This document shows, piece after piece, positions 15,723 through 23,630 of a stretch of 26,928 bases of DNA (positions within the stretch are counted from its first letter, which is position 1; every line of letters begins with the position of its first letter). Location of the stretch: contig JAUWQG010000001.1 of the NCBI GenBank assembly GCA_030611185.1, forward strand, positions 1 to 26,928, given 5' to 3'. The stretch comes from Nitrososphaerota archaeon. GTDB taxonomy: Archaea; Thermoproteota; Nitrososphaeria; Nitrososphaerales; Nitrosopumilaceae. A program made the translations under genes and the position numbers. Below the pieces are notes generated by a model. The model had not been told where the DNA came from. It saw only the letters and a list, made by a program, of their open reading frames with translations, and did not search any database.

Positions 15723-16409
15723 ATGAAAAAAATCCGCAATGATACATTCAGAGTAGTTGCAATGCTGTTGATGTTATCAACAGCCCCATTAGGGGTTAGC
15801 TATTCTTATGCAGAAATTGAAGACAATCTTGAATTTGAGGAGATTCAAAATGACCCAAATTTACCGGAAAATGCTCATCTAGATAAGATTAGAACGATAC
15901 TTACTGAAAAAATGGTAAATGGAAAATTAGAAGTTGTGGAGATTATTTTACCAAAAAACACAGCAGATGAAGAGATTAATCGAATTCTTTCTTTAGAAGG
16001 AACTCCTGGTTGGTCATTCATTAATTTTCAAGAATATCATTCAGGAATAGTTCTTTTTGATGGAAAAGTCTCTAAAGTTGGAGAGAGGTATTGGAAAATT
16101 TCAGTACATGGGACTTTAGATTTATCCAAGGGGGCATTAAATCTCCATTTGAGTGGAAAATCTGATAATTCCGATCCTGAAATTATAGAAAATTCCTTGA
16201 ATGAGAACTATGATTATAGAGTCATATTTTCTGGTAAAATGGAAGAATCAGACAAAGAAAACGTATTTGCAATTGCATTTATGAATTCCACCCAAATTCC
16301 TGAAACGAGTCAAAATATCGAACTTTTGCAATTTGGAACTGAAAACTCAGAATATGTGTATACTACAGAATGTAATCAATTGGTAAGAAATCCCTGTTTG
16401 GTAATATAA
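15723..16409 (+). CDS. Secreted protein, function unknown
   Basis: A 228-residue product with a Sec signal peptide (basic MKKIRNDTFR, hydrophobic core, cleavage near Tyr-Ala-Glu at about 29-31). The mature part is beta-rich with an acidic N terminus. Two cysteines close to the C terminus (CNQLVRNPC) may form a disulfide. No anchor is visible. The gene has a strong TATA box, a short leader and its own hairpin terminator, so it is probably a single-gene transcript that can be highly expressed. It is divergent from the winged-helix regulator cluster, which may control it. No family recognised. Confidence 0.72.
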   Translation: MKKIRNDTFRVVAMLLMLSTAPLGVSYSYAEIEDNLEFEEIQNDPNLPENAHLDKIRTILTEKMVNGKLEVVEIILPKNTADEEINRILSLEGTPGWSFINFQEYHSGIVLFDGKVSKVGERYWKISVHGTLDLSKGALNLHLSGKSDNSDPEIIENSLNENYDYRVIFSGKMEESDKENVFAIAFMNSTQIPETSQNIELLQFGTENSEYVYTTECNQLVRNPCLVI

Positions 16410-16430
16410 TTACCAATTTTTCTTTTTTTT
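16398..16430 (+). terminator. Hairpin plus T-run terminator
   Basis: TTGGTAAT (16398-16405) and ATTACCAA (16409-16416) form a perfect eight-base-pair stem with a three-base loop, followed by a T-rich tract to 16430. The stem contains the gene's TAA stop codon (16407-16409). Confidence 0.65.
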
Positions 16431-16509
16431 ATAAACAAAAAATCATTCACTAGTCAGTTTTGAGAATACATAATGACTTTTTATTCGTATTTTCTAAATA
16501 ATTTATAAA

Positions 16510-17001
16510 ATGTTTGACAAGTTCAAAAAGGAAGAAGGGGGAGAGATGGTAGAAGAAAAACCGGAGAAAGATACTAAGGTGGAATCAGAAGAGAGAGAAA
16601 CAATGGTTGAATCTTCATTTTCAGAAAATTCAAGTGAAATTGGAATTGGAGATCTGATGGCTAAACGAGCAAAATTAGATGAGGCCATTGATTATGTAGG
16701 TTTAATGATAAAAAATTTGAAAGATAAAAGGACAAGTTTGGAAAAGGATATTGAAGATGAGTCAGTTGATATTAAGAATTTAAAAGAAAAATTAGAAAAG
16801 GTTAGTGCTTACATTGATGAGGAAAATCAAGGAATTCAGGATTTAACTCGTAAGAGACAAGAAGTAGAAAATGAAGCTGATGAAGTAGGATCCCTGATTA
16901 ATACTCTGAAGGATAAATTATCTGGAATAGATAAAGTTGTAGACGGTGAGGGAGATAGAGTAAAGAAAATTAAAGAATCCAGAGAATCTCTAGAAAGTTA
17001 A
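16510..17001 (+). CDS. Cytoplasmic coiled-coil protein
   Basis: Unassigned 163-residue protein. The first 45 residues are acidic and disordered-looking (EEGGEMVEEKPEKD and similar). Residues about 48-160 are one long charged coiled coil with regular Leu/Ile/Val spacing (for example IKNLKDKRTSLEKDIEDE and a later INTLKDKLSGIDKVV, suggesting internal repetition). No signal peptide or membrane segment. It faces the convergent CdvB paralogue gene with a 17-base gap. A structural or scaffold role is plausible but not shown. Confidence 0.65.
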   Translation: MFDKFKKEEGGEMVEEKPEKDTKVESEERETMVESSFSENSSEIGIGDLMAKRAKLDEAIDYVGLMIKNLKDKRTSLEKDIEDESVDIKNLKEKLEKVSAYIDEENQGIQDLTRKRQEVENEADEVGSLINTLKDKLSGIDKVVDGEGDRVKKIKESRESLES

Positions 17002-17018
17002 TTTTAGAAAACTAATTT

Positions 17019-17663
17019 TTAAAGAAATTTTGATGTTGAAGGAGATGTTGTAGTTGATGTTGGAACAGATGGGAATAAATCTCCAGTAGAGTTTTCTGCA
17101 ACTGCTGCGGCTTCTTGCAAAATTTTATCTGATTCCATATTTGTTGATTCATCAATTCCAAAAGCACCATCTCCAGCGAAACTTTCAGTCATAAATCCAC
17201 CCAACATGTCTGCCATTTGACTTATTTCTTGTTCTGCTCCAGGCATTATTTTTCCAAGTGAGGACTTCAGATTTTTCATTAGACCCATAGTTGGCATTAT
17301 TGCCATTACGGTGTCTCCAATGTCATTAGTGGTAGTCAATCGAAGTTCAATTCGTTCTAGGGCCATTCTTGCATTGCTTAGAATCTTTGTAACTTTTCTA
17401 ATTTCAGCTAATTCACTTGATAAGACTTTACTTTTTTGAGTATCATGTTGTTGTGTTGCCTCTACTATTCTTTGGAAAATTTTTCCATCACGTTCTTTTA
17501 ATTTAACTAACATACCATCTAATTTTGAAATTTGTAAGCTTAATTTTTTAATTGCGTTTTGGACACGTGGTTTGAGAGAACCTTTTGGTTTAATTACATC
17601 ATTAAATTTCTCAGAAATACTTGGCTGTGGTTGTTTAGTCCATTTGTCTTCTAGATTTGGCAA
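17019..17663 (-). CDS. CdvB paralogue (ESCRT-III/Snf7-like)
   Basis: Archaeal ESCRT-III protein involved in membrane scission and cell division. The 214-residue product has a Snf7-type helical core at about 30-160: LKPRVQNAIKKLSLQISKLD, then KERDGKIFQRIVEA, then ELAEIRKVTKILSNARMALERIELRL. The hydrophobic TVMAIMPTMGLMKNLKSSLGKIMP segment matches the CdvB family. The acidic C-terminal tail contains LFPSVP at about 196-201, reminiscent of the proline-rich MIM2 motif that binds the MIT domain of CdvC (Vps4). There is no C-terminal winged helix for CdvA binding, so it is a paralogue of the CdvB1/B2 kind. It starts with TTG. CdvA and CdvC are not in the window. Confidence 0.85.
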   Translation of the reverse strand: MPNLEDKWTKQPQPSISEKFNDVIKPKGSLKPRVQNAIKKLSLQISKLDGMLVKLKERDGKIFQRIVEATQQHDTQKSKVLSSELAEIRKVTKILSNARMALERIELRLTTTNDIGDTVMAIMPTMGLMKNLKSSLGKIMPGAEQEISQMADMLGGFMTESFAGDGAFGIDESTNMESDKILQEAAAVAENSTGDLFPSVPTSTTTSPSTSKFL

Positions 17664-17791
17664 TGTTTCCGATTTTAAATTTAATACTTAATTCAGGGTG
17701 TAAAAATTGATTCACCGTAAATTAAAATCTCTTTACAAAACATACTCCAATAGTGCTTGAAAAAAGATTTTCAGGCACCATTAGAAATTTA

Positions 17792-17802
17792 TTTTTATAA
17801 TA
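17792..17802 (+). promoter_or_regulatory. TATA box for small exported protein gene
   Basis: The sequence tttttataata is centred about 25 bases before the ATG at 17822, consistent with a leaderless transcript. Confidence 0.5.
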
Positions 17803-17821
17803 TTAGAAATAAAGTAGCGAA

Positions 17822-18253
17822 ATGAAAAAAATATTTCTAATAATTCCCATTAGTATAATAATTGGGGTTATAGTTTTAGGCTCCCAATCAGACCAACCTA
17901 ATACAAATAATGAACCTGTTTTTCATGTAACTCTAGCCAGTCCTGAACTATACGAAAATGGAGTTTACTCCAGTACATTTGATTTGGAAAATGGTGAATA
18001 TTACTTTCGATTTGTGCCTAATGGAGATAGTCCCCAAAATCTTACAATTTCATTAAATGGAGATGATTTTGCATTTTCTGAAGATTTCAAATTGAATGGA
18101 ACATTACATGATACAGGAATTTCTGAATATTATACATGGGATTATGATGGCCAAAAATCTATTCTAATTCCAACTCAAAAAGAAATATTCATTCAGATTA
18201 ATCCAAATGGGAATCTAAAGGGAAGTGTATCTGTAGATATTATAGGAAATTAA
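17822..18253 (+). CDS. Small exported beta-rich protein
   Basis: Unassigned 143-residue product with an N-terminal hydrophobic segment (MKKIFLIIPISIIIGVIVLG) that is a signal peptide or membrane anchor; there is no lipobox cysteine. The rest is predicted beta-rich, with a pattern (YSSTFDLENGEYYFRFVPNGDSPQ, then a solvent-exposed tryptophan region) that resembles small jelly-roll or emp24-like modules found in secreted archaeal proteins. It has its own TATA box. The candidate structured RNA begins two bases after the stop codon and may be transcribed as its 3' region. Confidence 0.65.
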   Translation: MKKIFLIIPISIIIGVIVLGSQSDQPNTNNEPVFHVTLASPELYENGVYSSTFDLENGEYYFRFVPNGDSPQNLTISLNGDDFAFSEDFKLNGTLHDTGISEYYTWDYDGQKSILIPTQKEIFIQINPNGNLKGSVSVDIIGN

Positions 18254-18255
18254 AA

Positions 18256-18385
18256 GGCGTGCCCCTCTGATTACAGAACTGTGAGAGATTTCCTCTCGTG
18301 GTCAGGGTTTTAGGACCTGATTGCCTTTTCCGTTCTGTAGGGCCACGCAGTTTAGTCGATAGGAATTATGTCCTTCGGCATGAAA
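18256..18385 (+). ncRNA. Candidate structured RNA, multi-helix
   Basis: A GC-rich block stands out in AT-rich DNA. A closing stem pairs GCGTG (18257-18261) plus CCC with GGG plus CACGC (18344-18348). Inside it TACAGAAC (18272-18279) pairs perfectly with GTTCTGTA (18332-18339). That enclosed region holds two side hairpins, GAGAG/CTCTC (18283-18287 with 18293-18297) and TCAGG/CCTGA (18302-18306 with 18316-18320), making a three-way or four-way junction. A small cUUCGg hairpin lies near 18368-18381. T-rich tracts follow. It does not fit tRNA, 5S rRNA, SRP RNA, RNase P RNA or a riboswitch class I can recall. The strand is inferred from the flanking gene and the UUCG loop. Confidence 0.6.
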
Positions 18386-18686
18386 TATTATAGTAATTTT
18401 AACTATTTAATATTTAATGAAAATTTTTCTATAATTTTTGATATTTTTAGTAATTTTTATAATAATTTTTTTATGGATTTATTTATAAAAATTAAAAGCT
18501 AATTTTTTAAAAATTTTTAGAACCAAATGTCATGATATTTGAAAACTAAAATATTATTTTAGGAACTTTTCATTTGAGATTTCTATTTGATAATTTCTCT
18601 AAATAAAAATTCCATAAAATTATTTTGCAAAGTGACAATAGCTCAAATTTTTTACTTTAAAATTATTATCATTTTTTCAGAAATCC
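18386..18686. other. Very AT-rich intergenic region
   Basis: About 300 bases composed mostly of A and T runs. No open frame, repeat or stem beyond what AT-rich sequence gives by chance is seen. The many T-tracts just after 18390 could end the transcript of the structured RNA candidate. The right end leads into the promoter of the second dehydrogenase. Confidence 0.5.
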
Positions 18687-18692
18687 TTGAAG

Positions 18693-18699
18693 TATAAAT
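18693..18699 (+). promoter_or_regulatory. TATA box for second SDR gene
   Basis: The sequence tataaat lies about 24-30 bases before the ATG at 18717 and a TTG at 18723. It sits inside the longest open frame (TTG at 18687), showing that the long frame is not the real start. Confidence 0.55.
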
Positions 18700-18716
18700 T
18701 ACGAATTTTATGGAGA

Positions 18717-19466
18717 ATGGTATTGAAATTAAAGGGGAAAGTTGCGATAATAACTGGCGGAAGTAGAGGTATAGGATTTGAAACTGCCAAAATTTTTTCT
18801 AAAAACGGAGCAAGCGTAGTAATTACATCAAGTAATCGCCAACAGCTAGAAAATGCTGCCAATCAACTTACTAATACAATACCAATATCTGCAGACATTA
18901 CAAAAGAGGAGGAAGTAAAAATGGTAGTTGAAGAGACAGTTAAAAAATTTGGAAAATTAGATATTTTAGTAAATAATGCTGGGATTTTTCCAAAAATTAA
19001 ACAATTACATGAAATTTCAGAATTAGAATGGAATAAAGTTTTAGATGTAAATCTTAATGGTCCATTTAGATTTGCAAAATTTTCTATACCATATTTACAA
19101 AAAACTTCAGGTACAATCATTAATGTTTCATCAGATGCGGGACTAAAAGCTTATGAGGGATTCAACGCTGATGCCTATTCAGCATCCAAAGCGGCTTTAG
19201 TTATTCTAACAAAGTGTTGGGCATTAGAATATGCAAAAGATAAGATTCGAGTAAATTGTGTTTGTCCTGGTGTAGTAGATACAGAAATGACCAAGCCATT
19301 TTTGAAAACAGAAAAAGATAGAAAATTTATGGATAATGATCATCCAATAGGTAGAATTGGACAACCTGACGAGATTGCAAAGTCAGTTTTGTTTCTAACA
19401 TCTGAGGATTCCTCTTGGACTACTGGAGCAATCCTTGCTGTCGATGGAGGACAATCAACTAAATAA
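18717..19466 (+). CDS. Short-chain dehydrogenase, FabG-like
   Basis: Classical SDR of 249 residues. Motifs are TGGSRGIG at about 12-19, NNAG at about 84-87, a serine in INVSSDAG near 133-137 and YSASK at about 149-153, followed by the CPGVVDTEM loop. The C-terminal ITSE...AILAVDGGQS pattern is typical of FabG/glucose-dehydrogenase-like tetrameric enzymes. The substrate is unknown. Arg and Gln after SSN in the second strand region make NADP use possible. The start is placed at 18717 from the TATA box; TTG 18723 also fits. A small membrane protein gene overlaps the 3' end. Confidence 0.85.
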   Translation: MVLKLKGKVAIITGGSRGIGFETAKIFSKNGASVVITSSNRQQLENAANQLTNTIPISADITKEEEVKMVVEETVKKFGKLDILVNNAGIFPKIKQLHEISELEWNKVLDVNLNGPFRFAKFSIPYLQKTSGTIINVSSDAGLKAYEGFNADAYSASKAALVILTKCWALEYAKDKIRVNCVCPGVVDTEMTKPFLKTEKDRKFMDNDHPIGRIGQPDEIAKSVLFLTSEDSSWTTGAILAVDGGQSTK

Positions 19467-19713
19467 TTCACATGAGTTTAATACTGCTCAAAATGTACTT
19501 TATACGATGCATGACAAGAAGAAAAAGGCCAAATTAATTATTTTACTTGGTATTATTTGGGTAGTTATCACTTTACCATTACCGTGGATTGTTAATAATC
19601 CCCAAGTTTCAGACTCTCAACTCAATATCATGTTAACAATTATTGGTGTATTGTCTATTCCATTTATCATGCTAGGAGTAGTATGGACTCTAAAGCCAGA
19701 ACTGACAACGTAG
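19444..19713 (+). CDS. Small two-span membrane protein
   Basis: Unassigned 89-residue protein from the ATG at 19444, which overlaps the end of the dehydrogenase gene by 23 bases. A later ATG at 19507 would give a 68-residue version and avoids the overlap. It has a lysine-rich segment (HDKKKKAK) before two hydrophobic helices at about 30-50 and 60-82. The positive cluster suggests the N terminus is cytoplasmic. It lies between the SDR gene and the cysQ-like gene (10-base gap), so co-transcription is likely. Confidence 0.55.
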   Translation: MEDNQLNNSHEFNTAQNVLYTMHDKKKKAKLIILLGIIWVVITLPLPWIVNNPQVSDSQLNIMLTIIGVLSIPFIMLGVVWTLKPELTT

Positions 19714-19723
19714 GTAAAATTCA

Positions 19724-20539
19724 TTGAAAAACATACCAATTGTAGATCCTATTCCAGAATTAGATGTAGCCTTACAAGCAGTAATTGAAGCAAGGAAGGC
19801 AATTTTGTCTATTTACGGAGAAAAATATGAAACCTCAATTAAACAGGATAATTCCCCTATTACAGAAGCAGATCTAAAAAGTAATGAAATAATCAAGAGA
19901 TTTTTATCAAAAACAGAACATCAAATTTTATCTGAAGAAGACAAAGATGATCAAAGTAGATTATCACAAGAGACAATTTGGATTGTAGATCCGCTAGATG
20001 GAACTTCTGATTTTATAGATAAAACTGGTGAATTTACCGTGATGATTGCTTTGGTTAAAAACAAAAAACCTATCTTGGGAGTGATAGGCTGGCCAACAGA
20101 GAACACTATCTTTGCAGCTCAAAAAGGAAAAGGAGCATTTAGATATTCAAATGATGAGTGGAGTGAAATTTCTGTGACAAAAATTTCAGAACTATCAAAA
20201 TGTAAAGCGGTTGGTTCAAGGCATCATCTTTCAGATAAAGAAAAAATGTTTATAGAAAAATTAGGAATTGAGAATTTTACAAGTATTGGAAGTTCGTTAA
20301 AAGTTGGAAAAATCAGTTCTGGAGAAGCTGAGGCATACATTACAACTACAAACAAAATGAAAGAATGGGATTCAGCTGCTTCATATTGTATAATTTCTGA
20401 GGCTGGTGGAAAAATGACAGATATGTTAGGTAATGATCTTACCTACAACAATCAAATTGTAAATCATCAAAATGGGATTTTAGTTACTAATGGTTTAATT
20501 CATAATAAAATATTGGAAGAATTTAAAAAATTAGAGTAG
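19724..20539 (+). CDS. cysQ: 3'(2'),5'-bisphosphate nucleotidase, CysQ-like
   Basis: Lithium-sensitive inositol-monophosphatase-superfamily enzyme, most likely converting PAP to AMP. The 271-residue protein has metal-binding Glu71/Glu72 in SEEDK, DPLDGTSDF at 89-97 (the DGTxxF form typical of CysQ), GSRHH at about 165-169 and EWDSAA at 214-219. The start is TTG at 19724. It converges on APS kinase and overlaps it by nine bases: the kinase makes PAPS, and this enzyme would clear the PAP left after sulfotransfer. Inositol monophosphatase or fructose-bisphosphatase activity remains possible, but the CysQ-type motif and the neighbour favour PAP. Confidence 0.82.
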   Translation: MKNIPIVDPIPELDVALQAVIEARKAILSIYGEKYETSIKQDNSPITEADLKSNEIIKRFLSKTEHQILSEEDKDDQSRLSQETIWIVDPLDGTSDFIDKTGEFTVMIALVKNKKPILGVIGWPTENTIFAAQKGKGAFRYSNDEWSEISVTKISELSKCKAVGSRHHLSDKEKMFIEKLGIENFTSIGSSLKVGKISSGEAEAYITTTNKMKEWDSAASYCIISEAGGKMTDMLGNDLTYNNQIVNHQNGILVTNGLIHNKILEEFKKLE

Positions 20540-21046
20540 GTTTCTTCCTTTAAGGAATTCTTTAACTTTGTTTGCGCTGTCTGAAAGCGAGTCAACTTCT
20601 GTATCAACAATAAGATCTGCCTTTTCTGGTGCTTCATAAGGATCATCAATTCCTGTGAATCCTTTAATCTCACCTTTTCTTGCCTTGGCATACATACCTT
20701 TAACATCTCTTTCTTCACATTTGGCTAAAGAGCATTTCACAAAGCATTCTGCAAATTGGTCACCTGCACTGATGATTTCTCTGGCATTTTCCCTATTCTC
20801 AAGATATGGAGATACTAAAGAAACTGCACTTGGAACCCCATGCTTTAGCAAAAGTTTAGCTAAATGAGCCACTTTTTTGTTATGCTCATCTCTACCCTCT
20901 TTTGAAAAGTCTTTGGGAGAGAACCATTCTCTTAGCTCATCACCATCAAGCATTGCCAAATTTGGAATGTCTTTTTGCAAATCTTTAACGATTGTAGTCT
21001 TTCCTGAACAAGGAAGACCTGTCATCCAAAGAACAAATGGTTTCAT
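20531..21046 (-). CDS. cysC: Adenylylsulfate kinase (APS kinase)
   Basis: Phosphorylates APS at the 3' position to PAPS. The 171-residue protein has P-loop GLPCSGKTT at 10-18, DGDELR at 35-40, SPYLENRENAR at about 79-89, and the substrate signature YAKARKGEIKGFTGIDDPYEAP at about 118-139. The second residue block normally reads SPYRxxR, so the LEN here is a small departure. Because the window also encodes an APS reductase with iron-sulfur ligands, PAPS is probably made for sulfation and not for reduction. It converges on the CysQ-like gene with a nine-base overlap. Confidence 0.92.
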   Translation of the reverse strand: MKPFVLWMTGLPCSGKTTIVKDLQKDIPNLAMLDGDELREWFSPKDFSKEGRDEHNKKVAHLAKLLLKHGVPSAVSLVSPYLENRENAREIISAGDQFAECFVKCSLAKCEERDVKGMYAKARKGEIKGFTGIDDPYEAPEKADLIVDTEVDSLSDSANKVKEFLKGRNLL

Positions 21047-21084
21047 ATTGTCTAATCGAGAAAATAGGACATAAAGAGTTTACG

Positions 21085-21627
21085 TTAAATTTGAAACCAA
21101 GGCTGATTTTCTAGAAAATCAATTTCTTTTATCATATCTTCTTTCTTTTTTGTTATGGCAGTAACCGATCGATATTGTTCATACATTTCAGTTTCTTCTT
21201 CTTTTGATAGAACTTCAGCCTCTGCTTGGTCAAAAAATTTGTTTTCTTTGTTCAGATGATCATAAAGATATACTGAGTAAGTTCTCAAAAATCTTGAAAC
21301 TGGTTCTCTTGCATCTTCACCTTTTTTCCATCTTTGCAAATGTTTTGTAATTTCTCTTGCAATATTTCTTCCAAATTCATGTTCAATCATAAATTTCCGA
21401 ATTTCTTCTTTTAAATTATCATAGCTTGCCACACATGGAAAGTAAGAATCTTCTTCTCTAGAATGATGTATCGTATCTACAAATTCATAGATAACGATTG
21501 TTATTTTTTCAATATCAGAAAATGGAATGTTTGAACCACTTGTTATCTTTTCTGCACATTTCTCAATTACTTTTTGTAAACGACGAACTTGGTCATGATC
21601 AGCCCGTAGTTCTCCAGTTGCACTCAA
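21085..21627 (-). CDS. Hemerythrin-domain (HHE) protein
   Basis: Four-helix di-iron protein of 180 residues. Candidate ligands are His11 (LRADHDQVRRL), His54/His55 with Glu58/Glu59 (HHSREED), His83 (EHEFGR) and His124 with Glu128 (DHLNKENKFF). This is the hemerythrin HHE cation-binding pattern. Such proteins bind oxygen or nitric oxide, store iron, or sense oxidative or nitrosative stress; an ammonia oxidiser would meet both oxygen and nitric oxide. The start is TTG at 21625-21627. It lies 38 bases upstream of cysC on the same strand. Confidence 0.85.
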   Translation of the reverse strand: MSATGELRADHDQVRRLQKVIEKCAEKITSGSNIPFSDIEKITIVIYEFVDTIHHSREEDSYFPCVASYDNLKEEIRKFMIEHEFGRNIAREITKHLQRWKKGEDAREPVSRFLRTYSVYLYDHLNKENKFFDQAEAEVLSKEEETEMYEQYRSVTAITKKKEDMIKEIDFLENQPWFQI

Positions 21628-21755
21628 TATAGCATAAACTCAGAGGTGGGATTTAATTTGTTCTAAAGATATTTACAAAAACCATACCTAAACAATGACT
21701 CAATCAGGCTTGACTAATTTGACTTTTAATAGCTCTAAATTAAAATCAACAATAT

Positions 21756-23138
21756 ATGAATCCGGTTTTTTTTGGGATGTTAGAGCTAATTAGAGGACAG
21801 TTAGGTGATGTATTTTCTCTGGATGGTATCAATGCAAGTGTAATTTTAGAAAAATTCAACGAGTTTCAAGATTTTGTTGGGACGTTAAGCCAAGAAGGAC
21901 CTATTGCCTCAGCTCATGTAATATTACTTGCAGCAGGTGTAGTGATTTTTCTTGGAGTAGCAGGTGAGGCATTTTTTAAGAAAACAGGAATTCCTGATGT
22001 TGCATTTTTGATGATATTAGGTGTAATAATTGGACCTGTTCTAGGAATTATTCAACCCGATGCTGTAATACAAATTGTTCCATATTTTGCAGCTTTAGCT
22101 TTGATAATAATTATGTTTGATGGTGGATTAAATTTAGATCTAAAACAAATAATAAAAACTGCTCATTTTTCCTTTACTCTAGCCATACTTGGGTTTATTT
22201 TATCAGTAGTAATTGCAACACTAGCTATACACTATACTTTAGATTGGTCTTGGTTAGAAAGTATTCTGCTTGGCTCCATTGTTGGAGGAAGTAGTTCAGC
22301 CATTGTGTTTGGACTGGTTAGAAATATCAGAATTTCAGAGGAAACAAAAAACATGCTGAGTTTTGAATCGGCTTTAACTGATATTCTATCTACAATTATT
22401 GCGTTTATTCTATTTGAGGCGATTCTTGCAGGTCAATTTGACCTTCAGATTTTACAGGAAACTATAGGAAGAGCAGTAGTTGTTGGCTTGGTACTTGGTT
22501 TTGGAGTTGGAATTCCATGGATGTATGTTTCTACAAAACTTGGAAATACTCAACATGCCTACATGCTTACTTTGGGAGTTTTGTTTGTTCTATTCTTTTT
22601 GGCTAATTCGTTTGGAGAGTCGGGTGCTCTCACAGCATTAGTTTTTGGACTTATGTTGGGAAACAAGAATCACCTTGCAGGAATTCTAAAATTCAAACTT
22701 CCAAGAATAGAATTGGATGATCCTACTCATAACCAATTGACCTTTTTGGTAAGATCTTTTTTCTTTGTATTTGTAGGATTAATGGCAAGCATAGGACAGT
22801 TTGAATATGTAGTACTTGGAATTGGAATTACAATTGCAATTTACTTTGGAAGAATGATTGTAAGCAAAATTACTCTAACAAAAAAATTCTCTTTGCTGGA
22901 TAGAAAAGTTACTTATTCGATGATTCCAAGGGGTTTAGCTGCTGCAGTATTAGCTACTTTTCCCATAACTTTGGGATTACCTCATGCAGAAGCTTATCCA
23001 CAAATAATTTTCTTTATTATTTTATCGTCTGTAATAATTACTACCATTGGCCTAGGAAGATCAAAGAAAATTCCGCCTCCAGAATCAAAAGAAGGTGGTT
23101 TTATCAAAAAACCTCCAGAAAATACTCAAGAAGAATAA
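21756..23138 (+). CDS. CPA-family cation:proton antiporter
   Basis: Integral membrane exchanger (Na+ or K+ for H+) of 460 residues with about 12-13 hydrophobic segments starting near residue 53. CPA1-like motifs are FDGGLNLDL at about 121-129 and FESALTDILST at about 203-213; the Thr-Asp here stands where many NhaP proteins have Asn-Asp. SIVGGSSSAIVFGLVRN near 174-190 and the late RMIVSKIT and MIPRGLAAAVLATFP segments also fit. No regulatory TrkA domain follows; the C terminus is short and proline/lysine-rich. The roughly 50 residues before the first span are unusual and could be a cytoplasmic extension or reflect a later true start. Confidence 0.85.
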   Translation: MNPVFFGMLELIRGQLGDVFSLDGINASVILEKFNEFQDFVGTLSQEGPIASAHVILLAAGVVIFLGVAGEAFFKKTGIPDVAFLMILGVIIGPVLGIIQPDAVIQIVPYFAALALIIIMFDGGLNLDLKQIIKTAHFSFTLAILGFILSVVIATLAIHYTLDWSWLESILLGSIVGGSSSAIVFGLVRNIRISEETKNMLSFESALTDILSTIIAFILFEAILAGQFDLQILQETIGRAVVVGLVLGFGVGIPWMYVSTKLGNTQHAYMLTLGVLFVLFFLANSFGESGALTALVFGLMLGNKNHLAGILKFKLPRIELDDPTHNQLTFLVRSFFFVFVGLMASIGQFEYVVLGIGITIAIYFGRMIVSKITLTKKFSLLDRKVTYSMIPRGLAAAVLATFPITLGLPHAEAYPQIIFFIILSSVIITTIGLGRSKKIPPPESKEGGFIKKPPENTQEE

Positions 23139-23145
23139 TTTCTAA

Positions 23146-23469
23146 TCAAAAATTTCCGGATTGTATTTTTTTGTTTATAGTTTGAATGTATTTTTGGCTA
23201 TATTCAGTAAATAATTGAATTTTATCTTGTGCAAGAGCCATTGCACCTGGTCTACTATTAACATGTTTTTCTGCAATTTGTTGTTCCTCTAACAATTTTT
23301 GTAAATTCTCTTTGTTCTGTGATTCTAGTTGAGTAGTTAAATTTTGAAGCTCTGTATCAAGCAAATTTTTAGTATAGGGTACAGCTGGAGGAGACGCACC
23401 TATGATTTCTTTTGTTGTAATTTGCCCAAATATTTTTCTGTCCAGTTCTGTCAATATTTCTTTCTCCAT
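23146..23469 (-). CDS. Hypothetical helical protein
   Basis: Not recognised. The open frame begins at 23505, but the ATG at 23467-23469 gives a better 107-residue protein (MEKEILTELDRKIFG...). It is soluble and largely helical, with a Gln/Glu/Lys-rich middle (about 45-70) that could form a coiled coil, and a Pro-Pro-Ala-Val-Pro turn near residue 27. It converges on the antiporter gene with a seven-base gap. Confidence 0.55.
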   Translation of the reverse strand: MEKEILTELDRKIFGQITTKEIIGASPPAVPYTKNLLDTELQNLTTQLESQNKENLQKLLEEQQIAEKHVNSRPGAMALAQDKIQLFTEYSQKYIQTINKKIQSGNF

Positions 23470-23630
23470 TATTTGTATTATAAATTCAATTGGTAGGAAT
23501 TTCAATTTCCATAGTTTGAATTTGTATGTTGTAAAAAATTTTATTATTTATTCGACAAGGTAATTATCAACTCTGAGATTAGAATTTACAGTATAATATT
23601 ATCGATTTTGAAATTAATGATGAGTGAAAA

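Noticed and set aside
18256..18348. TPP riboswitch, because of ACCTGA and GAGA-like elements
   Set aside because: The conserved CTGAGA and the downstream TAATGCC-type block are missing, the order of elements is wrong, and the block follows a stop codon instead of preceding a thiamine gene.
18386..18686. Hairpins and T-runs as further RNA genes
   Set aside because: Pairings are only A-T and are as expected by chance in this composition.
15690..21696. The 13-base string ACCATACCTAAAC upstream of both the secreted-protein gene (about 15686-15699) and the antiporter gene (about 21684-21696)
   Set aside because: In 27 kb of AT-rich DNA several shared 13-mers are expected by chance, and the distances to the start codons differ.
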